Below, piece after piece: positions 51,125 to 58,951 of a stretch of DNA of 64,000 nt. The stretch's first letter is position 1. Each line of letters opens with the position of its first letter. This DNA comes from Candidatus Krumholzibacteriota bacterium. GTDB taxonomy: Bacteria > Krumholzibacteriota > Krumholzibacteriia > JAJRXK01. The position numbers were made by a program, and so were the translations under genes. The stretch lies in the NCBI GenBank assembly GCA_029262065.1, contig JAJDAC010000027.1, positions 434,001 through 498,000 of the forward strand. Direction: 5' to 3'. The notes below the pieces were generated by a model. It had not been told where the DNA came from. It worked only from the letters and a program-made list of their open reading frames with translations, and did no database searches.

Positions 51125-52378
51125 ATGAATATCCTAAAACTGGTATTTCTACTGTCACTGTTCCTTGTTTCTTCATGCGCGTCCGAGGTTTCGACGCTCG
51201 CACCCGAGGTAGCCACGAAGGCTGGCATGATGGGCGGCGGCGACGGACCGGGCACGCCACCCGGCGAAACCGAGCCGCCCCCGCCCGAGACCCTTCGTGC
51301 CCCCAACAATCGCGAACATGTGGTGGTCTACGAGGCGGGTGTAGATCCGTACGACCTTGCCAACGATCTCAACATGTCCGTGGTCGATCTGTTTGGCGAC
51401 GACCTGGCGCTACTGCGAGAAACGGTCATGCCCATGATGGTTGAAGGCGAAGGCGGCGTGGTTGCTTCGTCGGTCAACGAGAGTGTGGTTTCCACCCACG
51501 GTCAGGATCTGGTGTTTGGTTTCTACGAAGGTTGGATCGAGAAGGAAGTCAGGGAACAGTACATCAACAGTCTGTTGAAGTTGCCGGCCTTGCACGAGTA
51601 CGGCCGCGGCTACGGCATCCGCGTGGCGGTTCTGGACACTGGCGCAGACTTCGCTCACCCGTCGTTCGGTGGGGTCCTGGTGTCGTTGCCCGAGGGTTCG
51701 GGTTTGATTTCCCAGGAAGTGTGGAACGGTATCGACGACGACGGCGATGGCGTGGTCGACGCGGGCAAGGGGCACGGTACCGTGTGCGTTAGCATCGTGC
51801 ACGAGGTCGCTCCCGGCGCGGAAGTGCTCCCCATCCGTATTCTCCACGACGAGGGAATCGGAAGTCTATGGGACCTGGTAAAGGGCTTGGAACTGTCACG
51901 TCATAACCAGGTGGACATCGTGAACCTGAGCCTTTCGCTCAGCGAATACAGCGCGGTGGTGGAAGACCGTCTGGTGCATCTGTACGAGGAAGGTGTCCGC
52001 GTGGCGTGCGCCACCGGCAACCAGGCCGGCGAAGTGAAGTACCCGGCCAGCTCCGCCTACACGGTGGGCGTGGCGGCCACCGACGAACAGGACATACTGG
52101 CGTGGTTCAGCAACGCGGGCGCCGGCGCGCTTATCGCCGCTCCCGGCGTGGACATCGTGGCGGCGTATCCCGAAGAGGGAATGGTCAGCGCCACGGGTAC
52201 GTCCATGGCTTGTCCGGTGGTGAGCGGATCGTTGGCCGTGATCGCCGGTTTCGAGGGATCCAATGCGCGACAGGCGACGCAGTTTCTATCTGACACTGGC
52301 GGGTCAATGACCCCGCAAGAGCTGGTCAGGCACGGCCGGGTGTCGCCTTTGGATGCGGCGCGAAGCTGGTGGCAGTGA
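51125..52378 (+). CDS. S8 subtilisin-like lipoprotein peptidase
   Basis: 417 residues from ATG 51125 (AGGGGG upstream; the frame to 51005 runs through the GTATCA element and has no signal). The lipobox is VSSC, Cys18. The catalytic residues are Asp171, His218 (KGHGTVC), Asn299 and Ser360 (GTSMACP), with the insert IDDDGDGVVDAG before His. The pre-domain ends in DLVFGFYEGWIEKEVREQYI. It is the closest paralogue of the 20.1-kb gene. It lies next to the ECF-kinase-CHAT operon but on the opposite strand, so two different proteases share this regulatory space. Confidence 0.93.
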   Translation: MNILKLVFLLSLFLVSSCASEVSTLAPEVATKAGMMGGGDGPGTPPGETEPPPPETLRAPNNREHVVVYEAGVDPYDLANDLNMSVVDLFGDDLALLRETVMPMMVEGEGGVVASSVNESVVSTHGQDLVFGFYEGWIEKEVREQYINSLLKLPALHEYGRGYGIRVAVLDTGADFAHPSFGGVLVSLPEGSGLISQEVWNGIDDDGDGVVDAGKGHGTVCVSIVHEVAPGAEVLPIRILHDEGIGSLWDLVKGLELSRHNQVDIVNLSLSLSEYSAVVEDRLVHLYEEGVRVACATGNQAGEVKYPASSAYTVGVAATDEQDILAWFSNAGAGALIAAPGVDIVAAYPEEGMVSATGTSMACPVVSGSLAVIAGFEGSNARQATQFLSDTGGSMTPQELVRHGRVSPLDAARSWWQ

Positions 52379-52387
52379 GAACGCAGT

Positions 52388-52426
52388 GCCCGGGCATGAC
52401 CTCAAACACGGTGAGGATGCCCGGGC
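52388..52426. terminator. Bidirectional hairpin between convergent genes
   Basis: A perfect outer 10-bp stem (GCCCGGGCAT/ATGCCCGGGC) encloses an inner 5-bp stem (CCTCA/TGAGG). It lies 9 bases after the S8 stop and 9 bases before the end of the convergent hydrolase gene. Confidence 0.75.
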
Positions 52427-52435
52427 CAGTTTGCT

Positions 52436-53461
52436 CTAACCCTCCAAGGGCGTCAGGAACCGACGAATAGTGTCGGCGATGACCTGGCCATCTTCTTCCA
52501 GCGCGAAGTGCCCAGTATCCAGCAAATGGAACTCCAGGTTCTTCATGTCTTCCTTATAAGGATAGGCCCCGGCCGCGGGGAAGATCTCGTCCTTGTCTCC
52601 CCATACGATCAACGTGCGCGGCTGATGCGTGCGGAAGTACTCCTGCCATGCGGGGTACAGCGGCGGGTTGCTAGCGTAGTCGTAGAACAGCTGCAGCTGG
52701 ATGTCCACGTTGCCCGGTCGGTCCAATAGCCGCTGCGTCACGTGCCAGTTGTCGGGGCTGATGGCCTCGGCATTGCGTGCGCCATTGAGGTACTGCCACT
52801 TGGTGGCGCCCAGCGTCACCAGAAATCGCAGGGCGTCGTCGTTGGACATGTTGGGCTGCTCGTACGCCTTCTTTATGTTCGACCAGAACGGATTGTCCAG
52901 GCCCACGTTCACGGCGCCACGATCCTTCCAGTAGGCGCGGATGGGTTCCCAGAAATCGTTGTTGATTCCTTCCATGTACGCGTTTCCGTTCTGGATGATG
53001 AGCGACTCGACACGCTCGGGGTACTTCGCCGCCAAACGAAAACCAACCGGGGCGCCGTAGTCCATGAGGTAGAGGCTGTAGCTATCCAGATTCAGCTTCA
53101 CGGTCAGCTTCTCCACGATGCTGGCGAAGTTGTCGAACGTGTACTCGAACTCGTCGACCGGCGGCATCGAGCTGTTGCCGTAGCCTGGGTAGTCGGGCGC
53201 CACCAGATGAAACCGATCGGCCAACTGGGGAATGAGATCGCGGAACATGTGCGACGAGGTGGGAAACCCGTGCAGAAGAAGTATGGTGGGCGAGTCGGGC
53301 GCCCCGGCCTCGCGGTAGAAAATCGACTGTCCATCGATATCGATGGTGCGGTGCATTACCTGCGTGTGATCACCGGCGTGGGAGGTGCCAGCAAGTGTCA
53401 GTGCCATCAAGGTGCCAAGTAGAAACTTCGGAGAAACAAGGTTCAGGCTACGCATGGTCAT
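52436..53461 (-). CDS. Exported alpha/beta hydrolase with Asp nucleophile (haloalkane dehalogenase/epoxide hydrolase-like)
   Basis: 341 residues with a Sec signal ([10 protein letters not shown]). Motifs in order: [13 protein letters not shown] (oxyanion region), [11 protein letters not shown], nucleophile elbow [12 protein letters not shown] with Asp134 where most hydrolases have Ser, acid region [10 protein letters not shown], and [12 protein letters not shown] with the catalytic His. An Asp nucleophile is the mark of haloalkane dehalogenases and epoxide hydrolases. An exported form of that branch is unusual. It is the last gene of a four-gene minus-strand operon, suggesting a substrate processed outside the cytoplasm. 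Confidence 0.85.
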   Translation of the reverse strand: MTMRSLNLVSPKFLLGTLMALTLAGTSHAGDHTQVMHRTIDIDGQSIFYREAGAPDSPTILLLHGFPTSSHMFRDLIPQLADRFHLVAPDYPGYGNSSMPPVDEFEYTFDNFASIVEKLTVKLNLDSYSLYLMDYGAPVGFRLAAKYPERVESLIIQNGNAYMEGINNDFWEPIRAYWKDRGAVNVGLDNPFWSNIKKAYEQPNMSNDDALRFLVTLGATKWQYLNGARNAEAISPDNWHVTQRLLDRPGNVDIQLQLFYDYASNPPLYPAWQEYFRTHQPRTLIVWGDKDEIFPAAGAYPYKEDMKNLEFHLLDTGHFALEEDGQVIADTIRRFLTPLEG

Positions 53462-53499
53462 TTCCTTCTATGGATTGAATCGAAAAACATCGGTCGATT

Positions 53500-54060
53500 T
53501 CAGGCTTGGTTCTGTGCAGATGGAAACTCCTCCACGGTGTATCGCGGCGCAATGTGCTGGGGACAGTTCACGTCCCAGGCATTAACCGTGATTACGAATG
53601 CACGTTGCGGGTCGGCCTTGTAGTCAGGGTCGGACACGCTCTTCAACAAGGCGTCGTCGTCGTCGATGACCTTGGCCGTGCCCCAGATCTTGATGCGCCG
53701 GCGATTGGGGTAGTCCATGAGAAACAGGCATACCTTGTCGTTCTCGGACAGGTTGCCCATGGAGATGTACTGCTGGTTGCCGGTGTAGTCGGCGAACGCC
53801 AGGGTCTTCTCGTCCAGCACCTTCAGGAAGCCCGCGGGGCCTCCCCGGTGTTGGATGTAGGGTTGACCGTCGGCCGTGGCCGTGGCCAGGTAGAACGAAT
53901 CGCGTTGCTCGATGAACCGGGCCAGGCTGTCGTTTACATGGTCGGTCCATCCACCGCGACCCTCCATTTTGGCGTACATGGCGCGTGAGCCCAGCTGCTC
54001 TTGCTGAGCCTTTACGGCGGGCGTGAAAGCAACATCGCTGACGGTCTTCTTCCTGGTCAT
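53500..54060 (-). CDS. Pyridoxamine 5'-phosphate oxidase-family FMN-binding protein
   Basis: 186 residues. FIEQRDSFYLATATADGQPYIQHRGGPAGFLKVLDEKTLAFADYTGNQQYISMGNLSENDKVCLFLMDYPNRRRIKIWGTAKVI is the split-barrel FMN-binding core of the PPOX family. The order is closest to the uncharacterised 'general stress / pyridoxamine oxidase-like' branch rather than biosynthetic PdxH. Its ATG overlaps the stop of the upstream flavoprotein gene (54057-54060). With the neighbours it forms a flavin-based redox and hydrolase set. Confidence 0.88.
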   Translation of the reverse strand: MTRKKTVSDVAFTPAVKAQQEQLGSRAMYAKMEGRGGWTDHVNDSLARFIEQRDSFYLATATADGQPYIQHRGGPAGFLKVLDEKTLAFADYTGNQQYISMGNLSENDKVCLFLMDYPNRRRIKIWGTAKVIDDDDALLKSVSDPDYKADPQRAFVITVNAWDVNCPQHIAPRYTVEEFPSAQNQA

Positions 54061-55442
54061 TGGCTCGCCTCCAGCGGCTTCAGGTCGCCCAACATGGTGG
54101 GTATGAGTTCGGATACGGTGGGGTGAATCTGCACGGTGCGTTGGATGACGGTGTACGGCGCCTTGGCGGCCATGACGTTCAAGACCATGTGGGCAACCTC
54201 GTCGCCGCCGGTGCCGACGATCGAGAACCCCAGGATCTCCTTGGAGTCGGCGTCGATCAGGATCTTCATGAAGCCCTGCGTCTCGCCCTTTTCCACCGCG
54301 CGGCTCACACGTGTCATGCTGCGCGTTGCCATTTGTACACGACGGCCTGACTCACGGGCTTCGGTCTCGGACATGCCAATGCGGGCGAGGGGCGGATCCA
54401 CGTACAACGCGTACACGGGAATGCGGTCGCTCACGCGGCGCGAATCGCCATTGAGCAGGTTGTCGGCCACGATCTCGTGATCGTTGTAGGCCGTGTGCGT
54501 GAAAGCGCCCTGGCCGTTCACGTCGCCCAGCGCCCACACGCCCTTCACCGACGTCTCGAGCTCGTCGTTCACGGTTATGTACCCGCGCGCGTCCAGTTCA
54601 ATGCCGGCTTTGTCCAGGCCCAGGTCGTCGCTGTTGGGCTTGCGCCCGGTGGCGATGAGTAGATGGGTGCCCTTGACCGCATTGGGCTCTTCATCACAGC
54701 TCACGCCTACGATGACTTGACCGTCCTGCGAGTCCACGGTGATGCACTCGGCGTCGGTGCGCACGTTGATTCCCTCGGATTCCAGAATCCCCTGCACGGC
54801 CTGCGACACGTCGGGATCTTCGCGCGAAATCAGCCGCGGCTGCATTTCCACAATGGTCACCTGGCTGCCGAAGCCACGAAACATCTGACCGAACTCCAGG
54901 CCAATGTAGCTGCCGCCTACGATGACCAGGTGCTCGGGCACAGATTCCAGTTTCAGCATGTCGGCATTCGTAAGCACGTTGGCTTTCTCCACGCCGGGAA
55001 TGGGCGGCACGCTGGCGCGCGTTCCCACGTTTATGTAGATGCGATCGGCGGTCAGCACGTCGTCGTTCACGCGTACGGTGTGCGGGCCTTCGAAGCGGGC
55101 GTGACCGGTGTACACGTCGACGTTCTCGGTGCTGCGAAGCCACTTCTCCACGCCTTTGTTAGACCGACCAACCACGTCATTCTTACGCATCATCACGCGT
55201 TTCAGATCAACGCGAACGGGTCCCTCTATGTCCACGCCATACTCAGCCGCGCGCCGGGCCATGTAGGCCACGCGGGCACTGGCCACGAGCGTCTTGGTAG
55301 GCGTACAGCCGGTGTTGACGCAGGTGCCACCAAACAGGCCACGTTCAACAATGGCTGTGCTCATTCCCGAGGCGGCCAGTCGCGAAGCCAACGTGGGGCC
55401 AGCCTGTCCGGTTCCTATGATTATGGCGTCGTAGCGTTTCAT
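54057..55442 (-). CDS. FAD/NAD(P) disulfide oxidoreductase, mercuric-reductase-like without metal-binding domain
   Basis: 461 residues. FAD site IIIGTGQAGPTLASRLA; redox pair Cys41/Cys46 in GGTCVNTGCTPTKT; NAD(P) site VIVGGSYIGLEFGQMF; second FAD site GVWALGDVNGQGAFTHTAYND; and C-terminal HPTVSE of the dimerisation domain. The family reduces disulfides or metal ions. The absence of an N-terminal HMA domain and of the terminal Cys pair of MerA argues against true mercuric reductase, and no mer genes are nearby. It is followed by the PPOX gene with an ATGA overlap. Confidence 0.9.
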   Translation of the reverse strand: MKRYDAIIIGTGQAGPTLASRLAASGMSTAIVERGLFGGTCVNTGCTPTKTLVASARVAYMARRAAEYGVDIEGPVRVDLKRVMMRKNDVVGRSNKGVEKWLRSTENVDVYTGHARFEGPHTVRVNDDVLTADRIYINVGTRASVPPIPGVEKANVLTNADMLKLESVPEHLVIVGGSYIGLEFGQMFRGFGSQVTIVEMQPRLISREDPDVSQAVQGILESEGINVRTDAECITVDSQDGQVIVGVSCDEEPNAVKGTHLLIATGRKPNSDDLGLDKAGIELDARGYITVNDELETSVKGVWALGDVNGQGAFTHTAYNDHEIVADNLLNGDSRRVSDRIPVYALYVDPPLARIGMSETEARESGRRVQMATRSMTRVSRAVEKGETQGFMKILIDADSKEILGFSIVGTGGDEVAHMVLNVMAAKAPYTVIQRTVQIHPTVSELIPTMLGDLKPLEASQ

Positions 55443-55474
55443 GGTTGGTCTCCGTGGTTTGGCAAAGTCAGATC

Positions 55475-55502
55475 GGCCGGGGCGGTTCTGATTGCCCCGG
55501 CC
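55475..55502 (-). other. Intercistronic hairpin in the redox operon
   Basis: A perfect 9-bp stem (GGCCGGGGC/GCCCCGGCC) sits between the isochorismatase-like gene and the flavoprotein gene, both on the minus strand. No T-run follows immediately. It may limit read-through or stabilise the first message. Confidence 0.45.
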
Positions 55503-55514
55503 GTTCGAGATTGT

Positions 55515-56285
55515 TTATCGGGCGCTGTCCAGCTGGGCCTCTTGCATGTGCTGCTGGGCCTGCTCGGTGTTCCATACCGTGTTGGCAATGAAGCGGTAGT
55601 TGGTACGCGCGGCCGTGTCGCCGTTGCCTTCGGCCACGATGGCCGATGCGGTCGCGTCCCACACCACGGCTACTTCAAAACCCTGCTCCAGCAATTCGCG
55701 CATGTGCGACTCGACACACAGGTTTCCTGACATGCCAGCCAGAATGACCTTGTCGATGCCACGCTTGCGAAGTTGTAGTACCAGGTCGTTGGGTTCGGGC
55801 CCGAACACCTTGTGCGGACTGGTGACTACCGTGGAACCGTCGTTGATGTAGCGCTTGTACTGCTGCAGCCAATCGGCGCCAGAACCTTCGAAGCCGTCAA
55901 CGTTCAGTGGACCGGTGCGATCGAACATGCCAATGTTGTGCATCAGCTTTTCCAGCGCGCCTTCGAACTGCCACTTGTGATCCACGGGAAAGTAGTAGTG
56001 CGGCGAAACGAACACCGGAATGCCCTGGTCTTTGGCGGTGGCAAACAACGTGTCCAGATTCTCGACCGTGCCGTTGGCGGTGACGCTCTTCCCCACCACT
56101 TCCCAGGTAACACCGTCGGGACTCAGGAAGTCGTTCTGCGGATCGGTCACCACCAAGGCGGTGCGCTCGTTGATGGTCATGCCGGGGTCGGGCAGTTGGG
56201 CGGCGGCCTGGGTCGCTACCAAAGTGACGGTGGAGGCGACGAGGGAAGCGGTTACGAGAGTGGTGACGGCGTGAGCGCGTGTCAT
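55515..56285 (-). CDS. Exported isochorismatase-family cysteine hydrolase
   Basis: 256 residues from ATG 56285 (AAGGAG 6 bases upstream); the frame to 56369 is not needed. A Sec signal ends near TQAAA|QLPDP. TALVVTDPQNDFLSPDG carries the catalytic Asp, and VILAGMSGNLCVESHMRELLEQGFEVAVVWDATAS carries the nucleophilic Cys and cis-peptide region. Export is unusual for this family, which includes nicotinamidase-like and N-carbamoyl hydrolases. It is the first gene downstream of a sigma-54-type promoter and divergent from a sigma-54 activator. Confidence 0.88.
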   Translation of the reverse strand: MTRAHAVTTLVTASLVASTVTLVATQAAAQLPDPGMTINERTALVVTDPQNDFLSPDGVTWEVVGKSVTANGTVENLDTLFATAKDQGIPVFVSPHYYFPVDHKWQFEGALEKLMHNIGMFDRTGPLNVDGFEGSGADWLQQYKRYINDGSTVVTSPHKVFGPEPNDLVLQLRKRGIDKVILAGMSGNLCVESHMRELLEQGFEVAVVWDATASAIVAEGNGDTAARTNYRFIANTVWNTEQAQQHMQEAQLDSAR

Positions 56286-56369
56286 GACTTGTCTCCTTGA
56301 GGCGTTGTGGCCATGAGGCCTTGGTGCGTGCCGGCGACCGCGTGCCGCCTGACTGACACTGCCCTCCAA

Positions 56370-56385
56370 GGCAACTGGCGGGCCA
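56370..56385 (-). promoter_or_regulatory. Sigma-54 (-24/-12) promoter of the redox/hydrolase operon
   Basis: Read on the minus strand: TGGCCCGCCAGTTGCC. GG and GC are separated by exactly 10 bases, and TGGC-CG and TTGC match the TGGCACG-N4-TTGCA consensus. Predicted transcription would start near 56359, about 74 bases before the ATG at 56285. A sigma-54 activator gene is divergent, as expected. Confidence 0.75.
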
Positions 56386-56467
56386 CATTTTTAGAACAGT
56401 TAAGTTGTTTGATTGCAAGCGAATACCCGGGTACACCTGGCCGGACGCCGCGACGAGAATTCGTTAC

Positions 56468-56487
56468 AACAACGAGATATCGTTGTT
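56468..56487. promoter_or_regulatory. 20-bp dyad, candidate activator-binding site
   Basis: AACAACGA-GATA-TCGTTGTT has perfect 8-bp arms. It lies about 110-130 bases upstream of the predicted sigma-54 start, the usual place for an enhancer site, and 32 bases before the activator's own start codon. It could also act in autoregulation. Confidence 0.65.
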
Positions 56488-56518
56488 TCGGGGACCCTTG
56501 GGCGGGTATGGTCTACCC

Positions 56519-57940
56519 ATGACACTCCTGGATCTCATTCTCGGTTCGGCCGGCGAAGGCATATATGGCTTGGACGCCGACGGCCTGACCACGTTCGTGA
56601 ACCCCGCGGCCGCGGCCATGGTGGGCTACGCCGCCCACGAGCTCATAGGCCAGTCGATGCACGCCGTCTTGCATCACTCGCACGCCGACGGAACCCACTA
56701 CGAAGCCAAGCACTGCCCCATCTACTCGGCGTTCAAAGACGGCAAGGTGCACTGCGTGGAAGACGACGTGTTCTGGCGCCGGGACGGATCGTGTTTTCCG
56801 GTGGAGTACACCAGCACGCCCATCTTCGATCACGGGCGATTGGCCGGTGCGGTGTTGGTGTTCCGCGACATTACCGAACGCAGAAAAGCCCAAGGCGAAC
56901 TACGCGCTGCGTTGGCCCAAGTAGAAACGCTGAAAGAGCGACTGGAAGAAGAGAACGAATACCTGCGTGAAGAGATCGACTCGGACCACGGCTTCCGCGA
57001 CATTGTAGGTAACAGTCCCGCGTTGCAGAAGGCGCTGCAACAGGTGGAAATGGTAGCGCCGACCGAAGCGAACGTGCTAATCCACGGCGAGTCGGGCACG
57101 GGCAAGGAACTGCTGGCCCGCTCCATCCACGAACACAGCCGCCGCTCCAAGCGCCCCATGATCAAGGTGAACTGCGCGTCCATTCCCAAGGAATTGTTCG
57201 AGAGCGAATTCTTCGGCCACGTGAAAGGCGCGTTCACCAGTGCCGCGAAGGATCGCGTGGGCCGCTTCGAACTGGCCGACGGCGGCACGTTGTTCCTGGA
57301 CGAGGTAGGCGAGATTCCCATCGACCTGCAAAGCAAGTTGCTACGCGTACTGCAGGAGGGCGAGTTCGAACGGGTAGGCGAGGCGCGGTCGCGCAAGGTA
57401 GACGTGCGCGTGATCTCGGCCACCAATCGCGATCTGCTCGAACGGATAAAGGCCAATGAATTCAGGCAGGACCTGTACTACCGGCTAAGCGTGTTTCCCA
57501 TTGAGGCGCCGCCGCTGCGTGACCGGCCTGAAGATGTCGAGCCCCTGGCGGTTCACTTCGCTGCACTGGCGTGTACGAAGCACGGCGTTCCGTGCGTTAG
57601 GCTTACCAAGAAGCACCTGAAGAAGCTTATGATGAGCGACTGGCCGGGCAACGTACGCGAGCTGCAGCACGTGGTGGAGCGCGCGGTGATCATGTCGGCC
57701 GGGGGGAAGTTCGACATAGCTACGTCTTTTGAAGAGTTGCCCGCAGCGAAGGGTCGGTCGAAGAATGCCGCGGTGGTGCCTTTGGCGGAACTGAAGGAAA
57801 TGGAAGAGCAGAGTATTCGCGCCGCTTTGAAGGAAGCCGGAGGGAAGGTTTACGGGGACACGGGGGCGGCGGCGTTGTTGGGTGTGAAGCCGACGACGCT
57901 GGCGTCACGGATGAAGGCGATGGGGATTGAGCGGGGTTGA
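56519..57940 (+). CDS. PAS-domain sigma-54-dependent transcriptional activator
   Basis: 473 residues from ATG 56519. A PAS domain covers ~1-120 (ILGSAGEGIYGLDADGLTTFVNPAAAAMVGY ... FPVEYTSTPIFD ... LVFRDITERRKAQ). A short coiled coil follows (LAQVETLKERLEEENEYLREE). The AAA+ domain contains GESGTGKE (Walker A), GGTLFLDEVGEI (Walker B) and the arginine-finger region, and the protein ends in a Fis-like HTH (TGAAALLGVKPTTLASRMKAMGI). The sigma-54-contacting loop reads GAFTSA instead of GAFTGA. Histidines and cysteines in the PAS region (LHHSHADGTHY, HCPIYSAFKDGKVHC) could matter for redox or metal sensing. It probably controls the divergent operon. Confidence 0.92.
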   Translation: MTLLDLILGSAGEGIYGLDADGLTTFVNPAAAAMVGYAAHELIGQSMHAVLHHSHADGTHYEAKHCPIYSAFKDGKVHCVEDDVFWRRDGSCFPVEYTSTPIFDHGRLAGAVLVFRDITERRKAQGELRAALAQVETLKERLEEENEYLREEIDSDHGFRDIVGNSPALQKALQQVEMVAPTEANVLIHGESGTGKELLARSIHEHSRRSKRPMIKVNCASIPKELFESEFFGHVKGAFTSAAKDRVGRFELADGGTLFLDEVGEIPIDLQSKLLRVLQEGEFERVGEARSRKVDVRVISATNRDLLERIKANEFRQDLYYRLSVFPIEAPPLRDRPEDVEPLAVHFAALACTKHGVPCVRLTKKHLKKLMMSDWPGNVRELQHVVERAVIMSAGGKFDIATSFEELPAAKGRSKNAAVVPLAELKEMEEQSIRAALKEAGGKVYGDTGAAALLGVKPTTLASRMKAMGIERG

Positions 57941-57972
57941 CCCCAGCCTGCCGTAGTGATGTCAGGGCACCA

Positions 57973-57990
57973 ATGGGACCCGGGTCCCAT
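57973..57990 (+). terminator. 18-bp perfect palindrome after activator gene
   Basis: ATGGGACCCGGGTCCCAT, followed by CTTGTGTTTTCTTT. In RNA it forms a stem with a T-rich tail, so it is a likely terminator 32 bases after the stop. Confidence 0.6.
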
Positions 57991-58036
57991 CTTGTGTTTT
58001 CTTTGACCACGGTGCCTGTTCCGGCTTTGCGGCAGG

Positions 58037-58065
58037 TTGACAACCATTGTTGTTTGGCCGATTGT
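58037..58065 (+). promoter_or_regulatory. Sigma-70-like promoter for small peptide gene
   Basis: A consensus -35 TTGACA (58037-58042), a 17-base spacer, then GATTGT (3 of 6 matches to TATAAT). It overlaps an ACAAC-CATT-GTTGT inverted repeat at 58040-58053, a possible operator. It lies about 120 bases before the GTG start. Confidence 0.45.
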
Positions 58066-58183
58066 CTTTCTGCGCCCTGACACGCCCGGCGCACTCGCCA
58101 AAGCCCTCCCATAACAGAACAAGCCGCGCTTCTCGCGGCAGCTACGCTCGTACGCTTTTGGTAGCGTGAGCAAGGGGGTCCCT

Positions 58184-58480
58184 GTGTTTTCCAAGGTTGT
58201 GTGGATGGCAATGCTTACATTCGTGGTTTCATTCGCGTGTGTCCCGGAACAGGGACACGCCAAGTCGGCTGATTTCGAACAAACGATCGGTCGAAGTGGT
58301 ACGCAGTCGGCCAGTGGAGACCCTGATGGTGGGGACGGCGAGCCGGCTAAAGGCGGGCCGCCGATTTCTAGGAGTTCCGAGAACGCGGAATCAAGACTGG
58401 ATTTGGGCGCTGTTTCTTCTTTCTTCGATCAGGTGCTGAGTTACTTGACCAACTCAATCGCTACGCTGCATAATTCCTAG
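58184..58480 (+). CDS. Small secreted GDPDGG-motif protein 1
   Basis: 98 residues from GTG 58184, which has AGGGGG 5 bases upstream; GTG 58166 is possible. A signal peptide (KVVWMAMLTFVVSFACVPEQGHA) leads to a ~75-residue mature part. The middle carries SASGDPDGGDGEPAKGG and the end an amphipathic helix (LGAVSSFFDQVLSYLTNSIATLHNS). The GDPDGG segment is repeated in the next small protein. The family is not recognised; a short Asp/Gly loop could bind calcium or be a processing site. It precedes a TPR sigma-54 activator gene. Confidence 0.7.
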   Translation: MFSKVVWMAMLTFVVSFACVPEQGHAKSADFEQTIGRSGTQSASGDPDGGDGEPAKGGPPISRSSENAESRLDLGAVSSFFDQVLSYLTNSIATLHNS

Positions 58481-58594
58481 GCGCCTGGCCTTCCTATTGG
58501 GCCACCCTCGTTAGATTGAAGACCGAGACCTCCCAAAGCTGCAGTAGACGGCAAGGCCTCGTTCTGCCTAGTAACTTAATAGCCATAGTGCAGG

Positions 58595-58951
58595 ATGGAG
58601 TTGTTCCACATGGATCGCGGTACCTCCAGATCGATGGGTCGCAGGATCGAAGCTCGGGCGATAATTGGAATGATTGTTCTTTGCGTCAGCGTAGCTTCAG
58701 TCACACCTTCCTGGGCCAAGGTCGAAATCTCCGAAAGCGGTGGCGTCGCCGGCGATGTTTTTAACGAGCGCGACCTTACCGCTTCGGGTGACCCAGATGG
58801 CGGAGAAGGCCAGCCCATGGCTATTGCGTCGCAGCCCTCGTCCTCTGACACTGCGACATTGTCTGTGGCAACGAGAACCGAACTGCAAAATCTGGCTGCG
58901 AAGGTACAGATCATTCGTGCATTGGCTCATTGGGGAGGACGCATACGGTGA
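58595..58951 (+). CDS. Small secreted GDPDGG-motif protein 2
   Basis: 118 residues (ATG 58595; ATG 58610 is an alternative with GGAG upstream). The signal peptide IIGMIVLCVSVASVTPSWA leads to a mature part containing TASGDPDGGEGQPMA, the same motif as the preceding gene, and ends in a helix (TRTELQNLAAKVQIIRALAHWG). The stop overlaps the GTG of the TPR activator (GTGA, 58948-58951). The two are therefore translationally coupled and probably functionally linked, for example as signal and regulator. No database family is recognised. Confidence 0.72.
   Translation: MELFHMDRGTSRSMGRRIEARAIIGMIVLCVSVASVTPSWAKVEISESGGVAGDVFNERDLTASGDPDGGEGQPMAIASQPSSSDTATLSVATRTELQNLAAKVQIIRALAHWGGRIR

Noticed and set aside
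54057-55442. Naming the flavoprotein merA
   Set aside because: No HMA domain, no C-terminal Cys pair and no mer genes nearby; only the general disulfide-oxidoreductase family is supported.
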